Source of the DNA: Mycobacterium sp. Aquia_216
GTDB lineage: Bacteria; Actinomycetota; Actinomycetes; Mycobacteriales; Mycobacteriaceae
DNA: 64,000 nucleotides
NCBI RefSeq assembly: GCF_026723865.1
Contig: NZ_CP113529.1
Span: forward strand, 62,001-126,000
Reading direction: 5' to 3'
Of the stretch, positions 33,925 through 43,733 are shown in pieces (positions within the stretch are counted from its first letter, which is position 1; every line of letters begins with the position of its first letter). Made by a program: the position numbers and the translations under genes. The notes under the pieces were generated by a model. That model made no database searches and had not been told where the DNA came from. It was given only the letters and a program-made list of their open reading frames with translations.

Positions 33925-34980
33925 GTGCGGACAATGACGACTGCTGGTGAAACCCAACTGGACGCGGGCGTTCTCGGTCGATGGCTGGACGCCAACGACG
34001 CGCCGGGAAGCGGCGAAGAACCGCTGCTGGAACAACTCAAGGGCGGTTCCCAGAACACGCTGTACCTGATTACGCGCGGCGGCGAGCGGATGGTACTGCG
34101 GATGCCCGGCGCCCGCGCGGACGCCGCCCGCATCGACGGCTTGCTGCGCGAAATCCGACTGGTACGTGCGCTGTCGGGGACCGACGTGCCGCACGCCGAG
34201 CTGATAGCCGCCGACGACACCGGCACGGTGCTCGGCATGCCGTTCTACGTGATGCAGGCAATCGACGGATGGAGCCCGATGGACGGCGGCTGGCAGTCAC
34301 CGTTCGACACCGATCTCGACGCCCGACGCGGGCTGGCATTCCAACTCGTCGAAGGCGCCGCCAAGCTGGGCAGGGTGGACTGGCGAAGCCAAGGACTCGA
34401 GGGCTTCGGCCGCCCGGACGGATTTCACGACCGGCAGGTCGATCGTTGGCTCGCGTTTCTCGACGCCTACAGGGTGCGTGAGTTGCCGGGCCTGAACGAG
34501 GCCGCCGATTGGTTGCGCCGCAACCGGCCCGCAAAATACAACGCGGGCATCATGCACGGCGACTACCAGTTCGCCAACGTCATGTTCGCGCACGGCAGCC
34601 AGGCCCGACTCGCCGCGATCGTGGACTGGGAGATGACAACGGTCGGCGATCCGCTGCTGGACCTCGCGTGGTCGCTGCTGGGCTACGACGGCGAAAACCC
34701 CAAGGGCGACGGATTTTATCTCGACATGCACGGCATGCCGACGCGCAGCGAGTTGCTCAGCCACTACGAGAAAGTCAGCGGGCTTTCCACCGAGAACATC
34801 GACTACTACCTGGTGCTGGCCAACTGGAAACTCGGCATCGTGCTGGAAAAGACTTACGCCGCGGGCGTGCGCACCGGAAAAGTCGACCCCAAGATCACCG
34901 ACGCCTTCGGGCCGATGATCCTTCAGCTCATCGCGACGGCCGCCGAGATGGCGCGCAGCCTGCCGGCGAGGTGCCGCTGA
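33925..34980 (+). CDS. Aminoglycoside-phosphotransferase-fold kinase (LvaA/ACAD11-like)
   Basis: 351 residues from a GTG with GGAGAG six bases upstream; an ATG nine bases later (33934) is the alternative. Kinase features are LKGGSQNTLYLI (about 39-50), the catalytic loop IMHGDYQFANVMF (about 210-222) and IVDWEMTTVGDPLLDLAW (about 234-250). It begins an operon with an SDR and an acyl-CoA dehydrogenase. That trio is the logic of levulinate/4-hydroxyacid breakdown, where the kinase phosphorylates the 4-hydroxyl of an acyl-CoA. The substrate assignment is inference. Confidence 0.88.
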   Translation: MRTMTTAGETQLDAGVLGRWLDANDAPGSGEEPLLEQLKGGSQNTLYLITRGGERMVLRMPGARADAARIDGLLREIRLVRALSGTDVPHAELIAADDTGTVLGMPFYVMQAIDGWSPMDGGWQSPFDTDLDARRGLAFQLVEGAAKLGRVDWRSQGLEGFGRPDGFHDRQVDRWLAFLDAYRVRELPGLNEAADWLRRNRPAKYNAGIMHGDYQFANVMFAHGSQARLAAIVDWEMTTVGDPLLDLAWSLLGYDGENPKGDGFYLDMHGMPTRSELLSHYEKVSGLSTENIDYYLVLANWKLGIVLEKTYAAGVRTGKVDPKITDAFGPMILQLIATAAEMARSLPARCR

Positions 34981-34981
34981 A

Positions 34982-35740
34982 ATGGGTTATGCCGACCAAC
35001 TTTTCGACCTCACCGACCGCGTGGTACTGATCACCGGCGGCAGCCGTGGACTGGGACGGGAAATGGCGTTCGCCGCCGCCCACTGCGGCGCCGACGTGGT
35101 GATCGCCAGCCGCAACTTCGACAACTGCGTCGCCGCCGCCGAGGAGATCGAGGCCGAGACCGGACGCACCGCTATGCCCTTTGGCGTGCACGTCGGACGC
35201 TGGGACCAACTCGACGGCCTGGTCGACGCCACCTACGAACGGTTCGGCAAGGTGGACACCCTGATCAACAACGCCGGCATGTCACCGGTTTACGACAAGC
35301 TGAGCAACGTCACCGAGAAGCTGTTCGACGCAGTGGTGAACCTCAATCTCAAAGGGCCGTTTCGGTTGTCGGCGTTGGTGGGCGAGCGCATGGTGGCCGC
35401 GGGCAGCGGCTCTATCATCAACGTGAGCTCTACCGGATCGCTGCGCCCGAACGGCGGCATCATCCCCTACGCGGCCGCCAAGGCCGGGCTCAACGCGATG
35501 ACCGAGGGGCTGGCGCAGGCGTTCGGGCCGACGGTACGGGTCAATACACTGATGGCCGGGCCGTACTTGACCGACGTCAGCAAGGCGTGGGATCTGAGCG
35601 GCAACGACAACTTCGGCCATCTCCACCTGAAACGGGCCGGCGACCCACGCGAAGTCGTCGGAGCCGCGCTGTTCCTGGCTTCCGACGCATCCAGTTTCAC
35701 CACCGGTTCGATCCTGCGGACCGACGGCGGAATTCCCTAA
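34982..35740 (+). CDS. Short-chain dehydrogenase/reductase of the kinase-ACAD operon
   Basis: 252 residues starting one base after the kinase stop. SDR motifs are ITGGSRGLG (about 19-27), LINNAGMS (about 95-102), the Ser of INVSSTGSL, and YAAAKAG (about 163-169), ending SILRTDGGIP. Similar to gluconate-5-dehydrogenase/3-hydroxyacyl types. In the proposed pathway it would act on the 3-hydroxyacyl product or the 4-oxo group. Coordinates suggest strict co-transcription with the flanking genes. Confidence 0.9.
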   Translation: MGYADQLFDLTDRVVLITGGSRGLGREMAFAAAHCGADVVIASRNFDNCVAAAEEIEAETGRTAMPFGVHVGRWDQLDGLVDATYERFGKVDTLINNAGMSPVYDKLSNVTEKLFDAVVNLNLKGPFRLSALVGERMVAAGSGSIINVSSTGSLRPNGGIIPYAAAKAGLNAMTEGLAQAFGPTVRVNTLMAGPYLTDVSKAWDLSGNDNFGHLHLKRAGDPREVVGAALFLASDASSFTTGSILRTDGGIP

Positions 35741-35834
35741 ACATGGCGATCGCAAGCGCGGCGGAGCCGGACGCTGGGGGCACCTCCCGCTGACGGGGGA
35801 CGGGTCGCCACAACGAACGAGTAGGAGTATTCGA

Positions 35835-37142
35835 ATGTCTTGGGATTTCTCTACCGAGCCGGAGTTCGAGAAGAAGCTCGCCTGGGTGCGCGAGTTCGTG
35901 CACGAAGAGGTGGAGCCACTCGAAGTGCTGTTCCCGGGCTGCGAGTTCCTGCCGCTCAACGACGAGCGCCGGCGGATCGTCGACCCGCTCAAGCAGCAGG
36001 TCCGTGACAATGGCTTGTGGGCACCGCATCTGGGCCCGGAACTCGGCGGTCAGGGCTTCGGCGCGGTCAAGCTGACATTGATCAACGAGATTCTGGGCCG
36101 CAGCCCGTGGGCGCCGATCGTCTTCGGCACCCAGGCGCCCGATACCGGCAACGCGGAGATCATCGCGCGCTTCGGAACGCAGGAGCAGAAGGACCGCTAT
36201 CTGAAAGGGCTGCTCTCCGGGGAGATCTTTTCCTGCTTCTCGATGACGGAACCCCAAGGCGGCGCCGATCCGCGCGTGTTCACCACCCGAGCCGTCCGCG
36301 ATGGCGACGAGTGGGTGATCACCGGACGAAAGTACTTCTCCTCCAACGCGTCTGTGGCGTCCTTCTTCATTGTCGTCGCGATCACCGATCCAGATGTGCC
36401 GGTCCACCGCGGCGCCTCGACGTTCCTGATCCCCGCCGGCACCGAAGGGCTGAATCTGGAAGCCAACCACCACCTGGTGGGAGCCGACCCGCACGAGCCG
36501 GGGCATTCGCTGGTGCACTACGACGGGGTGCGGGTAGGAGCGGATGCGCTGCTCGGCGAAGCCGGGCAGGGCTTCCTGATCCTGCAGACCCGATTGGCGG
36601 GCGGGCGGTTGCATCACGCGATGCGTTCCATCGGGATGGCGCAACGTGCCGTCGACATGATGTCGCGACGCGCGAAAAGCCGCTTTACCCAGGGCAGTCC
36701 GCTGGCCGACAAGCAGCTGGTGCAAGAATTCGTCGCCGATTCCTACACCGAGCTGATCCCGTTTCGACTGACCGTGCTGCACGCCGCGTGGCTGATCGAC
36801 AACGGCGACGAGCAGGGCGCGCGGGCCGAGATCGCCGCCTGCAAGATCCTCGCCTCGCAGGTGTTGAAATCGATTGCGCTGCGGGCGATCCAAGTCCACG
36901 GCGCGCTCGGGCTCACCGACCAGCTGCCATTGGTCAACGTGTTGCTGGGGGGTATCGCGCTCGGCCTGGCCGACGGGCCGACCGAGGCACACAAGGTCAA
37001 CCTGGCCCGGATGCTGCTCAAGGGCTACGACGCCGAGAAAGGTGACTGGCCCAGCGAAATGCTGGAAGTGCGTCGCGACGCCGCCCGGGAAAAATACGGC
37101 GCCCTGGTGGGTAGCGTTCCGGCGCACCCACATTCGCCATGA
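35835..37142 (+). CDS. Acyl-CoA dehydrogenase, ACAD10/11-like
   Basis: 435 residues. The N-terminal helices (MSWDFSTEPEFEKKLAWVREF) and middle flavin domain (IFSCFSMTEPQGGADP, WVITGRKYFSSNA, about 135-185) are classical. In the C-domain the usual catalytic Y-E-G-T is replaced by A-D-G-P in LADGPTEAHKVNLAR (about 392-406), as I recall for ACAD10/11 members. That places Asp where Glu is normal. It lies third after a kinase and an SDR, and the TetR start overlaps its stop. Most likely it processes phosphorylated or otherwise 4-substituted acyl-CoA. Confidence 0.9.
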   Translation: MSWDFSTEPEFEKKLAWVREFVHEEVEPLEVLFPGCEFLPLNDERRRIVDPLKQQVRDNGLWAPHLGPELGGQGFGAVKLTLINEILGRSPWAPIVFGTQAPDTGNAEIIARFGTQEQKDRYLKGLLSGEIFSCFSMTEPQGGADPRVFTTRAVRDGDEWVITGRKYFSSNASVASFFIVVAITDPDVPVHRGASTFLIPAGTEGLNLEANHHLVGADPHEPGHSLVHYDGVRVGADALLGEAGQGFLILQTRLAGGRLHHAMRSIGMAQRAVDMMSRRAKSRFTQGSPLADKQLVQEFVADSYTELIPFRLTVLHAAWLIDNGDEQGARAEIAACKILASQVLKSIALRAIQVHGALGLTDQLPLVNVLLGGIALGLADGPTEAHKVNLARMLLKGYDAEKGDWPSEMLEVRRDAAREKYGALVGSVPAHPHSP

Positions 37143-37750
37143 TCAGCAGAGTCGCCGCGGCCGTCGAACGCGCGCTCGACGACCGGCAGCGGGGGGCGAC
37201 CGCGGAGGTCGAACGCATCCTGGTCGCGGCGGTGCGGGTGATGGAGCGCGTCGCGCCCGAGGCGCCTCGGGTCAGTGACATCGTGGCCGAGGCCGGGTCG
37301 TCGAATAAGGCGTTCTACCGGTATTTCGCCGGCAAGGATGATCTCATTCTGGCGGTGATGGAGCGGGGTGTCGGGATCGTCGTGTCCTACCTCGAACACC
37401 AGATGGCCAAGGAGGCCCGACCGCGGGACAAGATCGCCCGCTGGATCGAGGGCACCCTGGCACAGGTCGCCGAACCGGACCTGATCAGGAAGAGCCGCGC
37501 GGCGGCCGGTCAGATGGCATCCGCGACGAACTGGCGTACCGTCGATCACGAAATGATGAACCCACTGCGCGACCTGCTGGTCGAACCGGTTGCGGCACTG
37601 GGAAGTACCGATGTCGAACGCGACGTCGAGGCGGTGTTCTGCTGTACGGCGGCGACGATGCGACGCTACATGGGCTCGACCGTTCGGCCCGAGCCCGACG
37701 ACATCGCACACGTGGTGAGGTTCTGCCTGAACGGATTGGGAGTCGATTGA
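37139..37750 (+). CDS. TetR-family regulator inside the kinase-ACAD operon
   Basis: 203 residues, start overlapping the acyl-CoA dehydrogenase stop by four bases. The helix-turn-helix is about residues 25-68 (VERILVAAVRVMERVAPEAPRVSDIVAEAGSSNKAFYRYF, with SSNKAFYRYF as recognition helix). The C-domain carries RDKIARWIEGTL and a Met-rich stretch. As an internal operon member it probably senses the pathway's acyl-CoA and controls its own transcript. Confidence 0.88.
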   Translation: MISRVAAAVERALDDRQRGATAEVERILVAAVRVMERVAPEAPRVSDIVAEAGSSNKAFYRYFAGKDDLILAVMERGVGIVVSYLEHQMAKEARPRDKIARWIEGTLAQVAEPDLIRKSRAAAGQMASATNWRTVDHEMMNPLRDLLVEPVAALGSTDVERDVEAVFCCTAATMRRYMGSTVRPEPDDIAHVVRFCLNGLGVD

Positions 37751-38718
37751 TGCGCGCTGTCGTCTGTCGCAGCTACGGGCCGCCGGAAAACCTGGTGGTC
37801 GACGACGTTCCCGAGCCCGTCCCCGCATCCGGTCAGATGTTGGTGCGGGTGCGCGCCGCGGCGGTCAATTTTCCCGACGTGCTGTTCATCGCCGGCAAGT
37901 ACCAGGTCAAGATTCCACCACCGTTCATACCGGGCAACGAGATCGCCGGGGAAGTGCTCGCCGTCGGTGCGGGCGCGCCGTTTCGCCCCGGCCAGCGGGT
38001 GGCCGGAACCACCTTCGGGGCGTTCGCCGAACAGGCGCTGCTCGACACGACTCAGGCGTCGCTCATGCCCGACGACGCCGATTTCGCGTCGGCCGCGGCT
38101 TTCGGCGTGACCTACCGCACGGCGTATTACGCCCTGCGCTCGACTGCCGCTGTGACAGAAGGCGATTGGGTCGTAGTTCTCGGTGCCGCAGGTGGTGTGG
38201 GGCTGGCCGCCGTCGACCTGGCAGTCGCGATGAAGGCCCGGGTGCTGGCCGCGGCGTCAAGCGCGGAGAAGCTCGAACTGTGCCGTCAACGCGGGGCCGA
38301 GGCCGTCGTCGACTACGACCGCGAGGACCTGAAGATGCGGATCCGCGAGCTCACCGGCGATGCGGCCCGGGTTGTGCTGGACCCGGTCGGCGGACAGTAT
38401 TCGGAGCCGGCGCTGCGGGGTCTGGCGCGCGGCGGCACCTTCGTCACCCTCGGCTACGCGGCGGGCACGATCCCGGCCATTCCGCTCAATCTCGTTCTGC
38501 TCAAAGACCTCTACGTGCGTGGCATGGAGATCCGCACCTTCGCGAACGACTATCCCGATGAGGCGGTCCGCGACGAGCAGGAGCTAGCAGCGATGTTCGC
38601 CGCGGGAACCGTCCGCCCCTACATCGGCGCGCGATTCCCGTTGGCTGAAACCCCCGCGGCGTTGCGCTACGTGGCCGAACGCAAGGTCCTGGGCAAGGTG
38701 GTCATCGACGTCGCATGA
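37750..38718 (+). CDS. Zinc-free quinone oxidoreductase-type MDR protein
   Basis: 322 residues; the ATG at 37750 shares a base with the TetR stop (TGATG). The GroES-like domain (about 1-125) has VPASGQMLVRVRAAAVNFPDVLF. The nucleotide loop is VLGAAGGVGLAAVDLAVAMKA (about 143-163), typical of NADPH-dependent quinone oxidoreductase or enoyl reductase. No structural zinc Cys cluster is present. Last gene of the operon; the next gene converges after ten bases. It may reduce an enoyl or enone intermediate. Confidence 0.9.
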   Translation: MRAVVCRSYGPPENLVVDDVPEPVPASGQMLVRVRAAAVNFPDVLFIAGKYQVKIPPPFIPGNEIAGEVLAVGAGAPFRPGQRVAGTTFGAFAEQALLDTTQASLMPDDADFASAAAFGVTYRTAYYALRSTAAVTEGDWVVVLGAAGGVGLAAVDLAVAMKARVLAAASSAEKLELCRQRGAEAVVDYDREDLKMRIRELTGDAARVVLDPVGGQYSEPALRGLARGGTFVTLGYAAGTIPAIPLNLVLLKDLYVRGMEIRTFANDYPDEAVRDEQELAAMFAAGTVRPYIGARFPLAETPAALRYVAERKVLGKVVIDVA

Positions 38719-38728
38719 CCCGGCCCGG

Positions 38729-40603
38729 CTAAGGCGTGACGATGTTGAATTTCGGGTCGGGTTTGTCCAGCACATCCAGCAACGCCTGCAGTGCCGAGCG
38801 GTCTCCAGAGATGTCGAGCCCGGCCGAGGAGGAATCGCCCATCGCCACCGCCAACAGACGAGACTTGCTGTCCAGCTTGACCGTAACGTCTGCCGAGGCG
38901 GAGTCGGCGGCGACCTTGCGATAGACAAGCACCCCATTGCGCAGGGTGAGCCGGTAGTTGACCGCCAGATCGGCAAACGAGATGTCGATGGCGAGATCGA
39001 GGTCCCAGCTGCGCGGACCGTTGACGCTGATGGCAAGGCTGTCGAAGATTTGCTCCGGCGTCAGTTGACTGAGCATCGACATCGAGGTGGCCGTGGTGGC
39101 GGTGCCAAAGTTTCCGCCGCGCAATTCGGTTGCGCCGCTCATGAAGAAGTTGCGCCACGTCGCGTTCTCGGCGCCGTAGGCCAGTTGCTCCAATGTGTCC
39201 GCGTACAGTGCGCGAGCCGCGGCGTGATCGCTGTCGGTGAAGATCGCGTGATCTAAAAGTGTTGCTGCCCAACGAAAGTCGCCGGAGTTGAAAGCTGCTT
39301 GGGCAAGTTCGACGACTCGGTCGATGCCCCCTATCGCCTCGACATACCGGGGCGCCAGCGACTCCGGAGGATGCGGCCACAACCGGCCCGGATTGCCGTC
39401 GAACCAACCCATGTAACGCTGGTAGACGGCCTTGACGTTGTGGCTGACCGATCCGTAGTAACCGTGGGTGTGCCAGGCGCGATCCAAAGCGGGTGGCATC
39501 CGGAACATTTCGGCGATTTCGACACCGGTGTGGCCCTGGTTGAGCAGCCGAAGCGTCTGGTCGTGCAGATACGAGTACAGGTCGCGTTGCAGCGACAAGA
39601 ACTCGACGATGCTCTCGCGGCCCCAGGTCGGCCAGTGATGGGATGCGAACACCACGTCGGCGCGGTCGGCGAAGGTGTCGATCGCCTCGGTGAGATACCC
39701 CGCCCAGGCGTGCGGGTCACGCACCAGCGCGCCCCTCAGGGTGAGCAGATTGTGCAGATTGTGGGTGGCGTTCTCGGCCATGCACAATGCACGGAATCGC
39801 GGGAAATAGAAATGCATTTCCGCGGGAGCTTCGGTGCCGGGCGCCATTTGAAACTCGATCTCCACACCGTCGATCGTGTGCGTCTCACCGGTCTCCCGGA
39901 TGTCGATGGTCGGGACGATGATGGCTACCTCGCCAGTGGACGGTGCCTGGCCCAGCCCGCAGCCGACTTGTCCCTGAGGTCCGCGTTCGAGCAGGGTGCC
40001 GTACATGTAGGTGGCCCGTCGGGTCATCGCGGGCCCGGCGTAGACGTTCTCCTGCACGGCGTGCGCGGTGAAGCCTTCCGGCGCGAGCACCGCGACCTTG
40101 CCGGCATCGACCTGCGCCTGCGAGGTCACGCCCAGCACGCCGCCGAAATGGTCGACGTGGCTGTGGGTGTAGATCACCGCGACGACGGGGCGGTGATCGC
40201 CGCGGTGGGTGCGGTAGAGGTCCAGCGCCGCCGCGGCCACCTCGGTGGAAACCAGCGGATCGATGACGATGATTCCGGTGTCACCCTCGATGAAGCTGAT
40301 GTTCGAAAGGTCAAGGCCACGAACCTGGTAGACCCCCGGCACCACTTCGTACAGGCCTTGTTTGGCGGCCAGGGTCGATTGCCGCCACAGGCTGGGGTGC
40401 ACCGATGCCGGCGCGGCGCCGCCGAGGAACGAATAGATGTCGTTGTCCCACACCACGCGGCCGTCGGCCGCCCTGACGACGCAGGGAGACAAGGCCGCGA
40501 TGAATCCACGATCCGCGTTGTCGAAATCCGTTGTGTCATCCCAGGGCAGAACATGTTGGCGATGCGCCGACTCGATGACGGCGGTGGGGGGCTTGGGGTT
40601 CAC
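38729..40603 (-). CDS. Alkylsulfatase (MBL fold with dimerisation and SCP2-like domains)
   Basis: 624 residues from the GTG at 40601-40603, close to the remembered size of Rv3762c; the open frame extends 36 codons further. The MBL domain (about 80-330) has [15 protein letters not shown], the intact zinc motif [12 protein letters not shown] (about 155-166) and the [15 protein letters not shown] segment. The helical dimerisation domain (about 350-480) has [21 protein letters not shown], and the SCP2-like C-domain (about 500-620) closes with [16 protein letters not shown]. SdsA1/BDS1-like enzymes remove sulfate from alkyl sulfates. Contrast the trimmed homologue at 9.2-10.5 kb, which lacks the SCP2 domain and one His. 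Confidence 0.9.
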   Translation of the reverse strand: MNPKPPTAVIESAHRQHVLPWDDTTDFDNADRGFIAALSPCVVRAADGRVVWDNDIYSFLGGAAPASVHPSLWRQSTLAAKQGLYEVVPGVYQVRGLDLSNISFIEGDTGIIVIDPLVSTEVAAAALDLYRTHRGDHRPVVAVIYTHSHVDHFGGVLGVTSQAQVDAGKVAVLAPEGFTAHAVQENVYAGPAMTRRATYMYGTLLERGPQGQVGCGLGQAPSTGEVAIIVPTIDIRETGETHTIDGVEIEFQMAPGTEAPAEMHFYFPRFRALCMAENATHNLHNLLTLRGALVRDPHAWAGYLTEAIDTFADRADVVFASHHWPTWGRESIVEFLSLQRDLYSYLHDQTLRLLNQGHTGVEIAEMFRMPPALDRAWHTHGYYGSVSHNVKAVYQRYMGWFDGNPGRLWPHPPESLAPRYVEAIGGIDRVVELAQAAFNSGDFRWAATLLDHAIFTDSDHAAARALYADTLEQLAYGAENATWRNFFMSGATELRGGNFGTATTATSMSMLSQLTPEQIFDSLAISVNGPRSWDLDLAIDISFADLAVNYRLTLRNGVLVYRKVAADSASADVTVKLDSKSRLLAVAMGDSSSAGLDISGDRSALQALLDVLDKPDPKFNIVTP

Positions 40604-40775
40604 CGGCAATACATTGCCATTAACGCGGCCTTGCCCGAAAGGACGTGCGGAGAGCGGGCCAGTTAACCGGAACGAAACAATTTGTCGGATCCCTTCTCTA
40701 CGCCCCGGCAAACCCGCATACTGCCGAGATGGCTCTCCAACCTCGGAGGACCGCTACATCGGCAAAGGAGCACAG

Positions 40776-41252
40776 GTGAAGCGTGAACTGACGGTCGCGG
40801 TAGCCGGAGCAGCAATTCTGGTTGCGGGAATTTCCGGCTGTTCGAGCGACAAGAAGAGTTCGAGTGGGTCCTCGTCGGGCGCAAGCACTTCGGCGAGCAC
40901 CGGCGGAGGCGGCGGCACCAAGGTGATCATCGACGGTAAGGACCAGAACGTCACCGGTTCGGTCGTCTGCTCAACGGCGGGCGGCAGCGTCAACATCGCG
41001 ATCGGCGGGGCCGCGACGGGCATCGCCGCCGTGCTCAGCGACGGAAACCCGCCCACGGTGACGTCCGTCGGGCTCGGCAACGTCAACGGCGTGACCCTCG
41101 CATACGCCTCGGCCGGCGGCGGGGGCAATGCCTCGGCGACCAAGAACGGCAACAGCTACAAGATCACCGGGACTGCCACCGGCGTGGACATGGCCAACCC
41201 CACGCAACCGGTGAGCAAACCGTTCGAGATCGACGTCACCTGCTCTAGTTAG
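40776..41252 (+). CDS. lpqH: 19 kDa lipoprotein antigen LpqH
   Basis: 158 residues from a GTG preceded by AAAGGAG. The signal peptide ends in the lipobox AGISGC (Cys22), then a Ser/Thr/Gly linker ([17 protein letters not shown]) that in known LpqH is glycosylated. The mature domain reads [18 protein letters not shown] and ends FEIDVTCSS with a conserved disulfide pair. It is a surface lipoprotein and TLR2 ligand in pathogenic mycobacteria. It overlaps the convergent tcrY by eight bases. Confidence 0.93.
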   Translation: MKRELTVAVAGAAILVAGISGCSSDKKSSSGSSSGASTSASTGGGGGTKVIIDGKDQNVTGSVVCSTAGGSVNIAIGGAATGIAAVLSDGNPPTVTSVGLGNVNGVTLAYASAGGGGNASATKNGNSYKITGTATGVDMANPTQPVSKPFEIDVTCSS

Positions 41253-42759
41253 GCGAGGCTGCGGGCGGTTGCCATCCGTTGAGCGGCAACCGCACCGTGA
41301 ACTCGGTATGGCCGGGCGAGCTGTCGACGGTGATCGTCCCGTTGTGCGCCTTGACGACGGCGGAGACGATCGCCAGCCCGAGCCCGGTGCTGCCACCCTT
41401 GCGGGAGCGCGAGGTGTCACCGCGGGCAAACCGCTCGAACACCTCTGACTGCAGCGCCGCCGGAATACCGGGCCCGTTGTCGATCACCTGCAGCACGCTA
41501 TGCGTCGGTCCGGTGTTCAGCCGCGTGGTGACGACGGTTCCCGCACCGGTGTGGATGCGCGCATTGGCAAGCAGATTGGTCAACACCTGATGCAGGCGTG
41601 CCGCATCGCCGACGATGATGACCGGTTCCTCGGGCAGATCGAGCTCCCACTGGTGATCCGGTCCCGCAACGTGCGCGTCGCTGACCGCATCGACCGCCAC
41701 CCGCGATAGATCCACCGGTTCGCGTTCCAGGGGGCGGCCCGAGTCCAGGCGGGCCAGCAGCAGTAGGTCCTCGACGAGGCGCGTAATTCGCTCGGTCTCC
41801 GACGCGACGCGGCTCATCGCGTGTGCCACCGCCTCGCGATCGTCGCCCATCCGCTGGGTGAGTTCGGTGTAGCCGCGGATCGCCGCCAGTGGCGTGCGCA
41901 GTTCGTGACTCGCGTCGGCGACGAACTGACGGACCCGGGTCTCACTAGCCTGCCGTGCCGACAGCGCGGCCGCGATGTGGTCGAGCATCCGGTTCAGCGC
42001 CGACCCCAGTTGGCCCACCTCGGTGGAGGGGTTGGCGTCGGATTCGGGGACCCGCACCGGCATTTCGACCTCACCGCGGTCCAGTTGCAGGTCGGAAACT
42101 CTGCGCGCGGTTTGCGCGACGCGGCGCAGCGGCGCGAGTGCTCGCCTGATGATCACCATCCCGGCGATCGTCGCTGCGGCCAGCGCGATTATGGTGACGA
42201 CCCCGAATATGACCAGCATCTGCAGCAGTGTCGCGTCGACGTCGGACATGGATAATCCGGTGACGATCACGTCGCCGCCGCGCCGGCTCGGGGCGGCCAC
42301 GACGCGGTACCGCCCGAGGCCGTCGAGATTCAGGGTTACCGGCTTACGGCTATTCGCGATCGCCGCGAGTTGATCCTGGGCCTTGTCGCTCAGCGCAGCG
42401 CGGGAACCGATGCTGGTCAGGTAGCCGGCGTCGACCGTCTTGCCGTCGTTGACCACCGCGGCGACCATGCCCGCTGGCTGCCCCGGAGCATCCAGGAACC
42501 GCGGACCGGGGCCGGGTCGTGGGTAGGCGTGGTCGTGCCGCCAGCCGGGACGGTTCGGTTCGGGGTACATCAGCGCCGAACGATGCGAGGTCCCGCCCAG
42601 TTGTCCGTCGAGCTGTCGCACCAAGTGGTGGTTCAGCGAGAGTTCGGTTGCCGCGGTGATCCCGACGCAGACCAGGGCGAGCACAACGACCTGACCGACC
42701 AGAAGCCGCAGCCGAAGCGACCAGACTCGCCGTGTCCTAGCGGGCTGGTTTGAGGACAT
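41245..42759 (-). CDS. tcrY: Sensor histidine kinase TcrY
   Basis: 504 residues from the ATG at 42757-42759; a GTG nine bases upstream is also in frame. Two membrane helices (about 18-40 and 175-200) flank an extracytoplasmic region of about 130 residues rich in Pro and His ([18 protein letters not shown]). HAMP follows, then the H-box [18 protein letters not shown] (phospho-His near 285), N-box [10 protein letters not shown], and G-boxes IDNGPGIP and GSTGLGLAI. It overlaps the end of tcrX. The His-rich sensor loop might bind a metal; that is speculation. Confidence 0.93.
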   Translation of the reverse strand: MSSNQPARTRRVWSLRLRLLVGQVVVLALVCVGITAATELSLNHHLVRQLDGQLGGTSHRSALMYPEPNRPGWRHDHAYPRPGPGPRFLDAPGQPAGMVAAVVNDGKTVDAGYLTSIGSRAALSDKAQDQLAAIANSRKPVTLNLDGLGRYRVVAAPSRRGGDVIVTGLSMSDVDATLLQMLVIFGVVTIIALAAATIAGMVIIRRALAPLRRVAQTARRVSDLQLDRGEVEMPVRVPESDANPSTEVGQLGSALNRMLDHIAAALSARQASETRVRQFVADASHELRTPLAAIRGYTELTQRMGDDREAVAHAMSRVASETERITRLVEDLLLLARLDSGRPLEREPVDLSRVAVDAVSDAHVAGPDHQWELDLPEEPVIIVGDAARLHQVLTNLLANARIHTGAGTVVTTRLNTGPTHSVLQVIDNGPGIPAALQSEVFERFARGDTSRSRKGGSTGLGLAIVSAVVKAHNGTITVDSSPGHTEFTVRLPLNGWQPPAASPN

Positions 42760-43441
42760 AACCCGCACCGCGCAGTGTGTGGATCATCGGGTCACGGCCG
42801 TTGTCGATCTTCTTGCGCAAGTAGGAGATATACAGCTCGACGATGTTGGACCGACCGCCGAAGTCGTAGCTCCATACCCGATCGAGAATCTGCGCCTTGC
42901 TCAGCACCCGCTTCGAATTGCGCATCATGAACCGCAACAGCTCGAACTCGGTGGAGGTCAACGAAATCGGCTCGCCGGCACGGGTCACCTCGTGGCTGTC
43001 CTCGTCCAGCACCAAGTCGCCGACCACGAGCTGCGCCCCGCTGTCCACCGTCGTGACCCCGGTGCGCCGCAACAACGCCCGCAATCGAAGCACGACCTCT
43101 TCGATGCTGAACGGCTTGGTGACATAGTCATCGCCACCCGCGGTCAACCCCGCGATCCGATCTTCCACCGCGTCCTTGGCCGTCAACAGCAGCACCGGGA
43201 GCTGCGGATTCTCTTCGCGCAGTTTGTGTAATACGTCGAGCCCGCTCATGTCGGGCAACATCACGTCGAGCACGACGACGTCGGGGCGTTGGGCACGGGC
43301 CGAGGCGATTGCCGATGACCCGTCACTGGCGGTCGCAATGTTCCAGCCCTCGTACCGCAGCGCCATCGACACCATCTCGGCCAACACCGATTCGTCGTCC
43401 ACGACCAGCACGTTGATTGGCTTGCCGTCCGCGCGGCACAT
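42737..43441 (-). CDS. tcrX: Response regulator TcrX (OmpR/PhoB type)
   Basis: 234 residues from the ATG at 43439-43441, the length I recall for Rv3765c; an upstream in-frame start adds 12 residues. The receiver domain has VLVVDDES, phospho-Asp59 in VVVLDVMLPDMSG, Thr in LLLTAKDA and Lys in YVTKPFS. The C-terminal winged helix shows LTSTEFELLRFMM and NIVELYISYLRKKID. It is the cognate regulator of TcrY, a pair linked in M. tuberculosis to low-iron growth. Confidence 0.94.
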   Translation of the reverse strand: MCRADGKPINVLVVDDESVLAEMVSMALRYEGWNIATASDGSSAIASARAQRPDVVVLDVMLPDMSGLDVLHKLREENPQLPVLLLTAKDAVEDRIAGLTAGGDDYVTKPFSIEEVVLRLRALLRRTGVTTVDSGAQLVVGDLVLDEDSHEVTRAGEPISLTSTEFELLRFMMRNSKRVLSKAQILDRVWSYDFGGRSNIVELYISYLRKKIDNGRDPMIHTLRGAGYVLKPAR

Positions 43442-43566
43442 GACAACGCGCTCTACAGAAGTTCGAGGCTGTGTCACAGGTTCCAGTATCCGCGCCCGAC
43501 TGGGCCGCCGCTATGACATTCCTTTGTGTGTCCTGTGAAACAGCCGGCGAGCCTGGCTAGCGGTGC

Positions 43567-43722
43567 CTAGTACCAATACCGCCTGCCGCCGACCGGGCGG
43601 CCGACCGAGCCGAGCACCCACAGCACTGCACCAATGACGATGAGGACAATGCCGATTGTCCACAGCAAGGGAATGGCGAATACATATCCGAGAATGAGGA
43701 GAACGATACCCAAGACGATCAT
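43567..43722 (-). CDS. Small hydrophobic protein (DUF6131-like)
   Basis: 51 residues, start ATG at 43720-43722 with AAAGGAAA upstream. The protein is two hydrophobic stretches (IVLGIVLLILGYVFA and GIVLIVIGAVLWVLG) with a Gly/Arg tail VGRPVGGRRYWY. This is the pattern of the DUF6131 family of short actinobacterial membrane proteins. No function is known. It lies between tcrX and another small membrane protein with both on the same strand. Confidence 0.75.
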   Translation of the reverse strand: MIVLGIVLLILGYVFAIPLLWTIGIVLIVIGAVLWVLGSVGRPVGGRRYWY

Positions 43723-43733
43723 GACGATTTCCT

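Noticed and set aside
35697..37133. 478-codon minus-strand frame opposite the acyl-CoA dehydrogenase
   Set aside because: Shadow of the dehydrogenase gene, low-complexity His/Gln/Arg composition.
39299..40666. 455-codon plus-strand frame opposite the alkylsulfatase
   Set aside because: Antisense shadow; the minus strand carries THSHVDH and the dimerisation domain.
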